Shown here piece by piece: positions 1-9,014 of a stretch of DNA of 64,000 bases. Location: NCBI GenBank assembly GCA_016933955.1, contig JAFGTT010000008.1:87854-151853 (forward strand). Direction: 5' to 3'. Positions within the stretch are counted from its first letter, which is position 1, and each line of letters begins with the position of its first letter. Both the position numbers and the translations under genes were made by a program. The stretch comes from Candidatus Zixiibacteriota bacterium (GTDB lineage: Bacteria; Zixibacteria; MSB-5A5; GN15; PGXB01). Under the pieces are notes generated by a model that was given only the letters and a program-made list of their open reading frames with translations, ran no database searches and was not told the origin of the DNA.

Positions 1-1
1 C

Positions 2-3000
2 ATCTGGGAATTCAATCTTAAAAAAATAAACGTCCATCTGCTGGAGATGGAAGACGTTCTTTTCCATCACAACAGCGCCGTCATAATGCCTTCAAGTCCC
101 GAGGAATCACCCAAAGACCAGAAGGGCTCGGACAAGCAGGAGAAAGTAACCGGTCTCAAATCGCTGGCCCTGATTTTCAAATTGATCGATTACGAACCGG
201 ATAAACGCCTTCTGATTGCCGGCCATACCGACACCTCGGGCAAAACCGATTACAATTTCGGCCTTTCGGCCCTGCGGGCCAGGAATATTCTGTACTTATT
301 CACCGGCGGCGAATACAGCCGCGGACAGTGGGCCGAAATCGGGGTTGAAAGACACAAGATCGAGGATTACCAGCAGATCATGAAACACTATGCCGGTCTC
401 AAACGCTGGCCATGCGATCCGTTGAAAGTGAACGACAGCTGGAATAAAAATACTGAAACGGCGGTGGATAATTTCATTAAATCCTATAATTCAGATTTCG
501 CCCCGGCCAATAATGAAAAGGCGATTCCCGGCCGGGTGTTCAACGATGTCAAGAAAGACAGCAAACATCTCTGGCCGTTGGAAATATGGGTGGCGGTTTA
601 TAACCTCTACAATGAGGAACTGGCCAAAATTCTGAAAATGACCACCGCCCAGCTTCAGGATTACCGCGATACCAAAATAAAATTCGCCAGCATGAAAAAT
701 AAATATGTCGCCTGCGGCGAATCATTCCCCATCGACAAGGCCCAAAAAGGCAATTATCGTTCTCAGACCAACCGGCGGGTCGAAATTCTCCTGTTCGATA
801 AAAACGAAATCCCGGTGATCAACTGCCCCGCCGATATCACCAAAGTACACAAGGAGAAAGACTGCCCGATCTGGCACCGGTGGCATTTCATCCCGAAATA
901 TATTCACCCCGACGACCTTCACGCGGTCGTTTATCACATGAGTTTTTCGTACTATAACCGGGTTCGCGATGAGGTCATGAATCTCCCCGAGGGATTGGAT
1001 ATCCGGGCATTTGAAAACAACGGCGAGGAGTTGTCCACGGCCGTATCTTATACCGACGGAGTCTACAGCATCAGGGTAAGGTTTAAAACGCCGGTCGATG
1101 ACGGGACACATCAAAAATTGTATTTTGAGTTCAAAACGGAAAACCTCTGGGTCTATACCGACAGCAAGGACGCCACCCCGAAAATAGTTATCCGGACACC
1201 TGAGCAGATAAAGGAACTCAACAAACCGGAGAAATTCATTGATCGATGGAAGTATTACGATCTGCCGGCGTACTGGTCCTCGAGGAATTACTGGACCCGG
1301 TATGAAGGTGATATGAACAAGGGCGAGCGCTACGAAAAAGTTGTCTCCGAGAAACTTCAACTGAAACCTTTCGGCGGGAAAAACACCTCGGCCGCTCAGC
1401 CGTTAACCTTTTCGCTCGATGATATTGTTCTGCTTGACCAGGTCGGGGGGACACAGGTCATCAAGGATGCCAATCATAAAATCCCGGCCGTCGTAAAAGA
1501 CCTGAGCGAAAAATCAAGAGTTAAAATATTCCTGGTGAATAAGGCCAACGGCTGTCTGCGATTGCACCAGAAAACCTCCGACCGCCACTCGGCCCGGCGG
1601 CCGTTTTTAAAGGAAAAGGTCGGGGGGAATGATGTCTGGCGCAACCTTATTATCGAGGATCCCGAAAAAATCAAACGGGCCAAAGTCGTCTTTTTCCGTA
1701 ATGGCTTCTATGCCGTCGGGGACAAGCGTACCACCATCGAAAACAACTGGGTCAACAAGGGCGCTGTGATTGGAGCCCGGGCGGCAGTCCGCAACGACAG
1801 CGATTTCCATATCTCGTTCGAGATGGATTATAACGATCACGACTATGGTTCGACCGGTGATTACGACCTGCACTATTTTCATCATCAGCACCTGGAGGGC
1901 AAAAACCCCGTCTCTTTCACCATTGCCTATGTTTCCATAAGCTTCATGCGCGACTCCCGCGATCCGGCGACGGTTTCACCGGTACCGGGCGCCAACGATG
2001 TCAAGATGTTCGTCGATAAGGGCGTTTATAACGCCATGGATACCTGGAATCGAAAACGGGCTTATCTTGAGGAAGATCCGGCCAACGAAACTTCGACCAT
2101 AATCCGGCCGACTTTCTTTTTCGATGAACGGGAAACATTTGAGATTCAGGAACCGGCTGGCGGATTTAAACTGGATTTCGACAAACGCCCCTCGGAGGAC
2201 GCCGCCTCAAATCATAAAAAGCTTTTCGACCACGCTAATATGGCTACCGCCCAGGATAAGGCTATCGGCGGCCGTTCCAAGTTTCTGGCGTTGATCTGTA
2301 AAGACGGCAGTCTGCACTACGGCCAGGCTTACCAGTGGTCGATCAGATCCGAGGGTCCGACCCATTATTCCCTTTTCAAGCTGAACAAATCGGCCTACCG
2401 CACCTGGAGTACGCCGCCGGACCAGGCCCCGGTGACGGAACATGGCGATTCCTTCGGGGTTCACACTTTCGCTCATGAGCTGGGTCATGCTACCGGTCAG
2501 CCGGATGAATATGTCCGGAGGGACGATTTCAAGCCTGATCCCGGCCAGAATTATAAACCCCCGGATTTCGCCCAGTTCTATATTCCTTATTCCATGAGTA
2601 CCAATTCCACGTCGATGATGAACCACAATCGGGCCCCCAGGTTGCATCATCTGTGGTATCCCATGCACCGTCTGAACAAGGAAATCAGTGACGCCTCCAA
2701 ACCGCTTTCGAAGATGCTTCCGGGGAAAAAGTTCATTGCCCGTTTGTCCCGGGGCGGGATATGGGAATTGAAATACCAACGGAATCTCACGGCTTCCGGT
2801 CGACCTCAGATTCCGGAAAAACTGACTGATCCGGTTTATACCGAACCCCTGTACCAGGTTCGGGCCGCTCCTTTAAAAAGACTGAAACTCGATCTGTACT
2901 ATGTCGGGGAAGATGAATCGTCGATTAAATATTTCCACAACAACCAGGAGCCGCTCAAATACCAGGCGGTTCTGTTGGTCCGCCTGATGTTGAGTGTTAA

Positions 3001-3421
3001 ATTCGCCCCGGCCATGGCCAACCTCCAGAGAGCACTGCGGATTTACCAGCTGGAACAGGCCTGGGTCGATCTGGGCGGCCATTATCGCCTGACCGGCGGC
3101 ACCAAGGATATTAAAAACATATATATCCACTTTTTGCCGGGTTTTTCCGAGAGCTGGACGGCGACAGTGAACAGCGGCGGAGTCGATTTCACCCCCAATT
3201 ACTGGGTGGAATTCCGCAACGATAATGCTCCGGCCGCCCCCAATCCCCGGATTCCCAACAACTCGGGGGGGATTTTTGCTCATCTTGATGTCGATGCCGA
3301 TGAACTGGTTCGCTATTTTGTCAATGCCGCCGGCGGTAGTATTATTAAAAACGATTTGAATTTTCTGAAAACCTGGGTCAATGCCAAATTGACGGACAAT
3401 TTTACACTGGAGAGTTTCTGA
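2..3421 (+). CDS. OmpA / peptidoglycan-binding / zinc metallopeptidase protein, likely T6SS effector (5' partial)
   Basis: The frame is open to the left edge of the window, so the true start lies outside; the first internal ATG is at 47 and residue numbers count from it. Residues 1-90 look like the first half of an OmpA-like domain (LLIAGHTDTSG at 55-65). Residues 120-148 resemble a peptidoglycan-binding_1 module (CDPLKVNDSW...TAVDNF). The OmpA domain seems to resume at about 220-250 (VACGE...NRRVEILLF), so the PG-binding module is inserted within it. The C-terminal half carries HELGHATGQPDEY at 810-822, a zinc-binding HExxHxxGxxD motif of metzincin-like peptidases. This OmpA/PG-binding arrangement is known to me from VgrG-linked T6SS cargo proteins. 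With a T6SS downstream, I infer a secreted effector that binds peptidoglycan and cleaves protein or another envelope substrate. The substrate is unknown. Confidence 0.8.
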   Translation: MWEFNLKKINVHLLEMEDVLFHHNSAVIMPSSPEESPKDQKGSDKQEKVTGLKSLALIFKLIDYEPDKRLLIAGHTDTSGKTDYNFGLSALRARNILYLFTGGEYSRGQWAEIGVERHKIEDYQQIMKHYAGLKRWPCDPLKVNDSWNKNTETAVDNFIKSYNSDFAPANNEKAIPGRVFNDVKKDSKHLWPLEIWVAVYNLYNEELAKILKMTTAQLQDYRDTKIKFASMKNKYVACGESFPIDKAQKGNYRSQTNRRVEILLFDKNEIPVINCPADITKVHKEKDCPIWHRWHFIPKYIHPDDLHAVVYHMSFSYYNRVRDEVMNLPEGLDIRAFENNGEELSTAVSYTDGVYSIRVRFKTPVDDGTHQKLYFEFKTENLWVYTDSKDATPKIVIRTPEQIKELNKPEKFIDRWKYYDLPAYWSSRNYWTRYEGDMNKGERYEKVVSEKLQLKPFGGKNTSAAQPLTFSLDDIVLLDQVGGTQVIKDANHKIPAVVKDLSEKSRVKIFLVNKANGCLRLHQKTSDRHSARRPFLKEKVGGNDVWRNLIIEDPEKIKRAKVVFFRNGFYAVGDKRTTIENNWVNKGAVIGARAAVRNDSDFHISFEMDYNDHDYGSTGDYDLHYFHHQHLEGKNPVSFTIAYVSISFMRDSRDPATVSPVPGANDVKMFVDKGVYNAMDTWNRKRAYLEEDPANETSTIIRPTFFFDERETFEIQEPAGGFKLDFDKRPSEDAASNHKKLFDHANMATAQDKAIGGRSKFLALICKDGSLHYGQAYQWSIRSEGPTHYSLFKLNKSAYRTWSTPPDQAPVTEHGDSFGVHTFAHELGHATGQPDEYVRRDDFKPDPGQNYKPPDFAQFYIPYSMSTNSTSMMNHNRAPRLHHLWYPMHRLNKEISDASKPLSKMLPGKKFIARLSRGGIWELKYQRNLTASGRPQIPEKLTDPVYTEPLYQVRAAPLKRLKLDLYYVGEDESSIKYFHNNQEPLKYQAVLLVRLMLSVKFAPAMANLQRALRIYQLEQAWVDLGGHYRLTGGTKDIKNIYIHFLPGFSESWTATVNSGGVDFTPNYWVEFRNDNAPAAPNPRIPNNSGGIFAHLDVDADELVRYFVNAAGGSIIKNDLNFLKTWVNAKLTDNFTLESF

Positions 3422-3489
3422 TAAATATATTCCGGCCGGCCGCCGGGATGAAAATCCGCGCCGCCGGACCAACACAGGGAAAATTCTCG

Positions 3490-4701
3490 ATGCGATGGTT
3501 CTTTAATTTCAAAACAATCGGTCTTCGGCTGATGATGGTTCTGTTCTTTCTGACGGCCGTCGCATCATGCAAATCAAACAGGCAGGAGGATAATGTGGCG
3601 GAATCGACCATAATAAATTCCAAAAAATACGCCGATGCCCAAAACAGCTCATACCTGGCGGTTGCAGGTCAACTGACGGGGAATCAGGTCTGGGAAGCAA
3701 AAAGCCTTTTTATAGATGATCTTGTCCCGGCCGATCAGATAGCCATAATCGACTCATTCCTGGTGCTTGCCTACGGTAATCGTTTCAATGTCCGTTCCCT
3801 GAATAGCGGCCAATCGGTGTGGCAGAAAGAGCTGTTTTCCGGGGCCCTGTTCGATCTGAAACCGGCGGGACTGGTGACTGTCACCCAGAGCGGCTATTAT
3901 GAAATACTCGGGATGGATCAAAAGAATTATAACCGCCAGTCGCTTCCCTTTCTGACAAGCCAGACCATGCTCTATTTCAGCCGGGCGCGCGATAAGGAGA
4001 TGGCCTATTGTTACCAGACCTATCCGACCGCTACTAACAGCCCGACCGATAAATTCGACGGCCCGGAATTTACTTTCAGCCGTTTCGATATCAAGATCAA
4101 TAATTTCATCTGGCAGTTCGTCAAGAAAGAAGACCTGATAGATGCCCTGGTGGCCCCGGACGGCAGTTTCTATTGCATCGCCACCCTCAATCATATTTAC
4201 CTGATCGAGGCCGAGGCCGTATCCGATAAGGCCGTCATCACCATAAACCTTGAAGAGGTCACCGCGGCCGCTCTGGATCACCAGGGAAACATCCTGGTGA
4301 TACAAAATATCGAGGAAGGGCAATTTCTGAAATCTTTCGACCGCCAGGGTCATCCTATTTGGCAGTTTCCGCTGGATCGGGCGGAACTGACCGGGCAACC
4401 TCCGGCCTGTCATCCCGATGGTGCGATCTACCTGGTCCTCAACAACCGGCTTCTTAAAATCGATAAGGGCCAGGAAATCTGGAGTTGTCAGTTAATGGCG
4501 GAATCGGGAGAGACCGTTATTACCGTCCTGGAAGACGGAACCATTCTGGCCGCGGCCAAAACGATATTAATGCAGATTTCGCCGGACGGGGAGATCATGA
4601 TGAACAAAGTCGTTCCCGAACCGATCACCTGCCGTCCGATTATGGATAAAAACGGGTTAATATATATCGCCGGGGCAACCGGGATAAGGTGTTTGCGATA
4701 A
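3490..4701 (+). CDS. beta-propeller-like lipoprotein
   Basis: The open frame begins at 3448, but I prefer the ATG at 3490 because the product then starts with a clean lipoprotein signal: MRWFFNF..., a hydrophobic stretch and the lipobox TAVASC. That gives 403 aa. The mature part has repeated beta-rich units such as QSVWQKELFSG, HPIWQFPLD and QEIWSCQL, each with a W after a hydrophobic strand, as in PQQ-like or quinoprotein beta-propellers. It lies 68 bases after the metallopeptidase gene and just upstream of the chaperone gene, so probably in one operon. A periplasm-facing lipoprotein next to an envelope-targeting effector could be an immunity protein, but a structural or binding role is equally possible. 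The function is not established. Confidence 0.7.
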   Translation: MRWFFNFKTIGLRLMMVLFFLTAVASCKSNRQEDNVAESTIINSKKYADAQNSSYLAVAGQLTGNQVWEAKSLFIDDLVPADQIAIIDSFLVLAYGNRFNVRSLNSGQSVWQKELFSGALFDLKPAGLVTVTQSGYYEILGMDQKNYNRQSLPFLTSQTMLYFSRARDKEMAYCYQTYPTATNSPTDKFDGPEFTFSRFDIKINNFIWQFVKKEDLIDALVAPDGSFYCIATLNHIYLIEAEAVSDKAVITINLEEVTAAALDHQGNILVIQNIEEGQFLKSFDRQGHPIWQFPLDRAELTGQPPACHPDGAIYLVLNNRLLKIDKGQEIWSCQLMAESGETVITVLEDGTILAAAKTILMQISPDGEIMMNKVVPEPITCRPIMDKNGLIYIAGATGIRCLR

Positions 4702-4747
4702 TAATGATAATTACAGCCGGAAATAAGCCGGCGGGGAAACCAAAACC

Positions 4748-5176
4748 ATGAGCAAAACCAATAATAAATTCAATCTTGACCTTCCGGCCGACTGGAACGA
4801 TCACACCGTGCACTGCTTCATGGGACCCGATGACAGCGGCCATCAGCATATGCTGACGGTGGTGGTCGATCCCGATGTGCGCGGACTGGAGTTGATCGAA
4901 TTCGCCCGGGACCGTATCGCCGCCGCGGCCAACCCGATGCAGAGTATCGAGGTACTCAAGGATGAGGAAAAGACTCTGGCCAATGGTCTCCCGGCCTGGG
5001 AATATGTGTACAAATGGGTCCCGGCCGACGGCAAGGTCGTGTATCAGAAAAATATTTACATGATTATCGGTGAGAGGGGATACACTTTCATGGCTTCATT
5101 TACCAAGAAAACCATGAAAACCATCGCCCTCGAAGTCGAAAAGATGATCTGTTCGCTGGAACCCCTGACGGAATAA
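4748..5176 (+). CDS. DUF1795 / DcrB-like protein, probable Eag-type T6SS effector chaperone
   Basis: A 142-aa protein without a signal peptide. It shows the DUF1795/DcrB pattern: an N-terminal strand and LPADWNDHT motif (residues 12-20), a central GLPAWEYVYKW segment, and a C-terminal strand with GYTFMASF followed by a helix. In proteobacterial T6SS, cytoplasmic Eag (EagR/EagT6) proteins of this family bind and shield transmembrane segments of effectors before loading on VgrG. The gene sits four bases before the Ig-like gene and about 1.1 kb before an 823-aa protein with a hydrophobic hairpin, which is the obvious client. Family membership is fairly clear; the client is inferred from position. 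Confidence 0.75.
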   Translation: MSKTNNKFNLDLPADWNDHTVHCFMGPDDSGHQHMLTVVVDPDVRGLELIEFARDRIAAAANPMQSIEVLKDEEKTLANGLPAWEYVYKWVPADGKVVYQKNIYMIIGERGYTFMASFTKKTMKTIALEVEKMICSLEPLTE

Positions 5177-5180
5177 AATA

Positions 5181-6260
5181 ATGGCGGATTTGAAATTTTC
5201 CAAAGCGACCGATTCCGAGCACGAAATCAAGCTCGATTCGCACCTGATCAGCGCTATCTGGCGCTCCGGGGTCGCTTACGCCGGGCAGGCGGCCGGGTTC
5301 GAGGTCGAAACCGCCTTTGTCGGCAACCAGGCCGATATCAAAATCACCGGCCGCAGTGAAAAAGGGAAAAAGCTGGGCAAAGTCAGCGGTAATATCCGCA
5401 ATAATAAGTTTATTGGTGAAATGGATATCCCCGAGGATACCGAAATCGGTGATGAAATTTATTTCGAGGTGGAGTTGTCCAAAAACGGTTTGAGCGGTGA
5501 ATCGAACCATATTATGGTTCTCCCGCCGGTGGAAATTACCAATATGAAATGGAGCGACGCCGAGGCTCGTCGCGGCGAAATATTGAAACTTACCGCCGAT
5601 GTTAAAAATGTTGCCGGAGGAACCCCCGCCACGGTTACCATCTATGAATTCGACCGGGATAAGGCCCATGATAAAATCACCACCATCCCGACCGAAATTC
5701 AAAAAGAAAAACTTGAAGTTCTCTGGGAGTATGAGTATCACGAAGATAGTGATGAAATCCCGACCCAGGCCGAACTCGATAAGTACGGCGGGACTTATAA
5801 TCCCCCGGAGTACTTCTTTACCATCACCATCGGCGACACCGAATATGGTAAGAAACAAGAGTCCGGTCTTCTGGAGTTCAAGGACTGGATCGAATTGCAG
5901 TTGATCGACGATGAGGGATACCCGATTCCCGACAAGGAATACGAATTGACCCTGCCTGATGGAACCACCCGGGAAGGGAAACTCGATGAGGAAGGCCGGG
6001 TACGGATCGAGGATATTCCCCCGGGCAATTTCACTATCAAATACAAAGGGGTGGGCGTCGAGCTCGAGGAGATTGAGCTGGAGGAAGAAGAGGAAGTCCA
6101 GGCCGATTCGGATACCGGCGATGACACTCAGGATGAATCCGGGGAACCGACTGAGACTGATATTCCTTCAACCGATATATCCGATGATGAAATTCCTGCA
6201 GATGATATCGACGATATCGAACAGGAAGAAGTGGACGACGATCATGACTACCAGGCATAA
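5181..6260 (+). CDS. Ig-like T6SS-associated protein with acidic C-terminal tail
   Basis: A 359-aa protein without signal peptide or membrane segment. Residues 20-230 are beta-rich and look like two or three Ig-like domains (for example EITNMKWSDAEARRGEILKL). Residues 232-290 carry IELQLIDDEGYPIPDKEYEL and LPDGTTREGKLDEEGRVRI followed by IPPG, a small prealbumin-like module I know from proteins linked to VgrG and T6SS cargo. The last about 70 residues are strongly acidic (runs of E and D). It starts four bases after the chaperone stop and ends 38 bases before the 823-aa gene, so the three are probably co-expressed. A role as cargo adaptor or as an effector domain carried on VgrG is plausible. 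No catalytic motif was recognised. Confidence 0.65.
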   Translation: MADLKFSKATDSEHEIKLDSHLISAIWRSGVAYAGQAAGFEVETAFVGNQADIKITGRSEKGKKLGKVSGNIRNNKFIGEMDIPEDTEIGDEIYFEVELSKNGLSGESNHIMVLPPVEITNMKWSDAEARRGEILKLTADVKNVAGGTPATVTIYEFDRDKAHDKITTIPTEIQKEKLEVLWEYEYHEDSDEIPTQAELDKYGGTYNPPEYFFTITIGDTEYGKKQESGLLEFKDWIELQLIDDEGYPIPDKEYELTLPDGTTREGKLDEEGRVRIEDIPPGNFTIKYKGVGVELEEIELEEEEEVQADSDTGDDTQDESGEPTETDIPSTDISDDEIPADDIDDIEQEEVDDDHDYQA

Positions 6261-6298
6261 CAGCAGTCGGACAGGTAGAAGTATATTGAGGGTCAGCC

Positions 6299-8770
6299 AT
6301 GTGCGGTAATGTGCAGATCGATGGATCTTTCAGCGGCGGTTCCGGCAGTGTCGGCCGGGCCCAGCTTAGAAACCGGGTCCAGTTGGAATTCGGTCGGTTC
6401 AATTATGTCGTTTACGAGGGACTCGGTTCGCACCTGCTCCAGGGCTGGGCGGCCTTTTTCAACGGCCTCCTGAGCCGGGCCAGTGAAGATTTCTGGATGA
6501 TACAGCAACAATCGCCCAACCTGACGGCTCTTTTCAGTGTCGACCGGGTCAACCAGATTCCCTCCCAGTACCGCGCATTGACATCCGATGCCAACGGCCG
6601 TTATATCTACTTTTTTATCCCGTCTCCAAGCGATGTCCCCGGGCGAACCGACCGGATTATCGAACTGCATTACAATGGACCAACCGACTGGGATTATATC
6701 TCCTATGTCCCGGAAGCGTCCGGCTCGGCCTGGAGGCAGTACAGCGAGGGTCAGGCGAACGGAAACTATTTCGAGCTGGAACGCTGGGAACTGCGCGACG
6801 CCTATGTCATTGCCCTGCCGGGACGGGTTTTCGCGGAAACCATTCAGTACATCTTCACCGAAAATCAACTGCGTCAGTCCAGCGCTTATGGAGCCACTCT
6901 CCCGCTCTGCCGTCTTATGGTGGTGAGCGGAAGCGGCGCCCGGCGGCGGGCCCTGGTATTCGATCCGGCCTGGATTGTGAACCGGACGGTTGATATAATC
7001 AATTTCCACACCCGTTATGCCCGGATTGTCGATGCCCGGGTACCGGCCCGAAGTATGCGCCTTAATGCCGAACAGCAGGATCTCCGGGTCAGGGGGATTC
7101 TGGCCTGTCTTTGCAAGCAACTGGTCATGAGTAGCGGCAGTATCGAAGATGATGCCAATACAAGCCGGCTCAACTCGGCCTTCGATCGATTCTATAATTA
7201 TATCGATAGAAAAGCCAACTTCGCGGATAATATTTACAATTTCCTGAGCCACCCGATCATGGAGCGGATGGAAAACGCTTTCATGGTGCACCAGATAGAT
7301 GGTGCCTGTGTGGATGGTTATGTCTGGATGGAGATTGTCCGGCCGCTGGGGATTGTGGCCGGCGAGCATGGTCTTTTGACCCAGTATTTCCAGCAGACTT
7401 CCGAGAGACCCCCGGCTCAGAGTGCCTGGAGCACTTTTTTCCATGATTCCCTGCGGACCCGCACGGCTCAGCGCTCGGCCGCAGTCAGGGCCTGGAATAC
7501 ATCTCTGCAGGGGATACAACTGGCCGATCTGGCGGTCGGGGTTGCCGAAATACGAGCCTTTCACCTGGTTTCGGGCTACACCTCGGGACAGACTACCTGG
7601 TCCAATTTTATTGCCGGGATCAGGCGCGACCGCGCCCGGCTGGTGAGCTTTACATCGGAAAACACCGCCGGCCATGCGGCCGTGCAAAGAACCCAGCTGA
7701 TCCGGAGGATTTTCCGCCATGCTAATCTGCTGGGCCAGTTCAAGGCCATTCTCGACGGCGAGGGATCGGTCTCGTCAATGAGTGCCGCCATGTCCGCGTT
7801 GGGCAATTTCGCTGATGAGCGCGGAGCCAAACTTATTGCCACCCGGGCAATGGCCTTTAAAAATATTTTCGATCTTTACGAACACGGTTCCGGCCTGGCC
7901 GACCGGCTCGGGATCGGTGATTATGATGCCGCTTTCGGGCGAGCTTTGTCGCTCGGAGTGGGAATAACCGAGTTGGGCTATATCCTGGCCACCGGGACAA
8001 CCCTTGGCGGACCGGTTGGAGCCATCGTGGGGATTATAGGGGTTATCGGCGCCGTCATCGTCATTTTTGCCACCGACAGCGAAGAAGAACTGTTCATGCG
8101 CCACTGCCTCTGGGGTACCCAGCCCCGGCAGGGTGATATGAGGCGCGACTGGATGGCCGCCAATACTTCGATGTGGTCCGATTCATATATGGGCGTGACC
8201 TGGCAGTTGAACTCCCTGATCAACCTGTTACACAAATACGACGTCCGGCATAATTACCAGAATGTCCAGTTCGGGGGCGCGGTGCTCAATGTCCTCGCTA
8301 TTGACATCATGGCCCGGTTTGTGCCCGATACCGCCAGATTCGAGGTTCGGGCGGAGTTCTCCCAGCGCGGCGGACGGCAGGTGCGGGTTTTATTCCAGCT
8401 CCGTTTTCCGCCCCGGGTACGGCCGAGGGCCGACCGCGATTCCGCCGGCTCGTTCAACACGGTCAGTTACCGTAGTTCGGGGCCGCGAATTGTCGAGGGA
8501 GTCAATTCCCAGGTTTTTACCGAAAGCGGCACTCACCGAATTCGGATTCATATCGGGTTTGCCGATGAAGTCACTTCGGCCAATGGCTGGGATGGTCAGG
8601 CCTGGATAAAATGCTATCCTTTCGATCATGACGAATTCAGCGCCCCGCACGGTCCCAGTGCTTTCCATCTGGAGAACCTGATCAGTCATGATAATTTGAT
8701 TTTAAACCATTGGCGCGATTACAGTTTCGAGAGAGACGAATGGGGCCATATGCCGTCCTGGCGGCCATAA
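6299..8770 (+). CDS. 823-aa protein with hydrophobic hairpin, putative membrane-active T6SS effector
   Basis: The start is supported by GAGGG upstream of the ATG. No signal peptide is seen. Most of the protein is soluble and unlike any enzyme I recognise. Residues 550-591 are strongly hydrophobic and glycine-rich (TLGGPVGAIVGIIGVIGAV within), long enough for a membrane hairpin, and are followed at once by DSEEELFMRHCLWG. A hydrophobic hairpin followed by a charged segment and a Cys-Gly-containing motif resembles VasX-like and related pore-forming T6SS effectors. The C-terminal about 180 residues are beta-rich. Neighbours are the Eag-type chaperone, the Ig-like protein and, downstream, the apparatus operon. 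I infer a membrane-permeabilising toxin; the assignment rests on topology and context, not on a confirmed family match. Confidence 0.6.
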   Translation: MCGNVQIDGSFSGGSGSVGRAQLRNRVQLEFGRFNYVVYEGLGSHLLQGWAAFFNGLLSRASEDFWMIQQQSPNLTALFSVDRVNQIPSQYRALTSDANGRYIYFFIPSPSDVPGRTDRIIELHYNGPTDWDYISYVPEASGSAWRQYSEGQANGNYFELERWELRDAYVIALPGRVFAETIQYIFTENQLRQSSAYGATLPLCRLMVVSGSGARRRALVFDPAWIVNRTVDIINFHTRYARIVDARVPARSMRLNAEQQDLRVRGILACLCKQLVMSSGSIEDDANTSRLNSAFDRFYNYIDRKANFADNIYNFLSHPIMERMENAFMVHQIDGACVDGYVWMEIVRPLGIVAGEHGLLTQYFQQTSERPPAQSAWSTFFHDSLRTRTAQRSAAVRAWNTSLQGIQLADLAVGVAEIRAFHLVSGYTSGQTTWSNFIAGIRRDRARLVSFTSENTAGHAAVQRTQLIRRIFRHANLLGQFKAILDGEGSVSSMSAAMSALGNFADERGAKLIATRAMAFKNIFDLYEHGSGLADRLGIGDYDAAFGRALSLGVGITELGYILATGTTLGGPVGAIVGIIGVIGAVIVIFATDSEEELFMRHCLWGTQPRQGDMRRDWMAANTSMWSDSYMGVTWQLNSLINLLHKYDVRHNYQNVQFGGAVLNVLAIDIMARFVPDTARFEVRAEFSQRGGRQVRVLFQLRFPPRVRPRADRDSAGSFNTVSYRSSGPRIVEGVNSQVFTESGTHRIRIHIGFADEVTSANGWDGQAWIKCYPFDHDEFSAPHGPSAFHLENLISHDNLILNHWRDYSFERDEWGHMPSWRP

Positions 8771-8855
8771 AGATATGCAAATAACGGTGATAGTATACTT
8801 GCGAAAGGGGAAAAGGGGAAATAGGGCTTGTCCGTCTCAAGAAAAGGGACCTTCA

Positions 8856-8880
8856 TGCCGACAAATATTATTGTCCGGCA
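8856..8880 (+). promoter_or_regulatory. imperfect inverted repeat upstream of the T6SS promoter
   Basis: TGCCG-ACAA, a six-base loop ATATTA, then TTGT-C-CGGCA forms an inverted repeat with one bulged base. It lies about 25 bases upstream of the predicted -35 box and has no T-tract, so an operator-like site is more likely than a terminator. The rest of the 8771-9014 spacer holds only a purine-rich stretch (GAAAGGGGAAAAGGGGAAA) and the promoter below. Confidence 0.25.
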
Positions 8881-8904
8881 AGAAGTTAAACGAGAATAAA
8901 TAGC

Positions 8905-8933
8905 TTGACAATTATTATCGATGGGAGTATCAT
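8905..8933 (+). promoter_or_regulatory. sigma70-like promoter for the T6SS apparatus operon
   Basis: A perfect TTGACA at 8905-8910 is followed, after 17 bases, by TATCAT at 8928-8933. It lies about 80 bases upstream of the first clpV start, in the only sizeable spacer of the T6SS region. From here to about 18810 the genes are close-packed. Confidence 0.55.
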
Positions 8934-9014
8934 AGCCCCGAGGGACAATTGCAGCATTAAACAGTTTTTGGTTCACGCAACCAGGTAATTCTTAAATTCA
9001 ATAAAGGTGACAAT

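Noticed and set aside
722..1360. 212-aa minus-strand open frame
   Set aside because: Antisense shadow of the metallopeptidase gene; no ribosome site or domain.
6293..7720. 475-aa minus-strand open frame inside the 823-aa gene
   Set aside because: Low-complexity translation rich in G, P and R, no domain pattern, and antisense to a well-supported gene with a good ribosome site.
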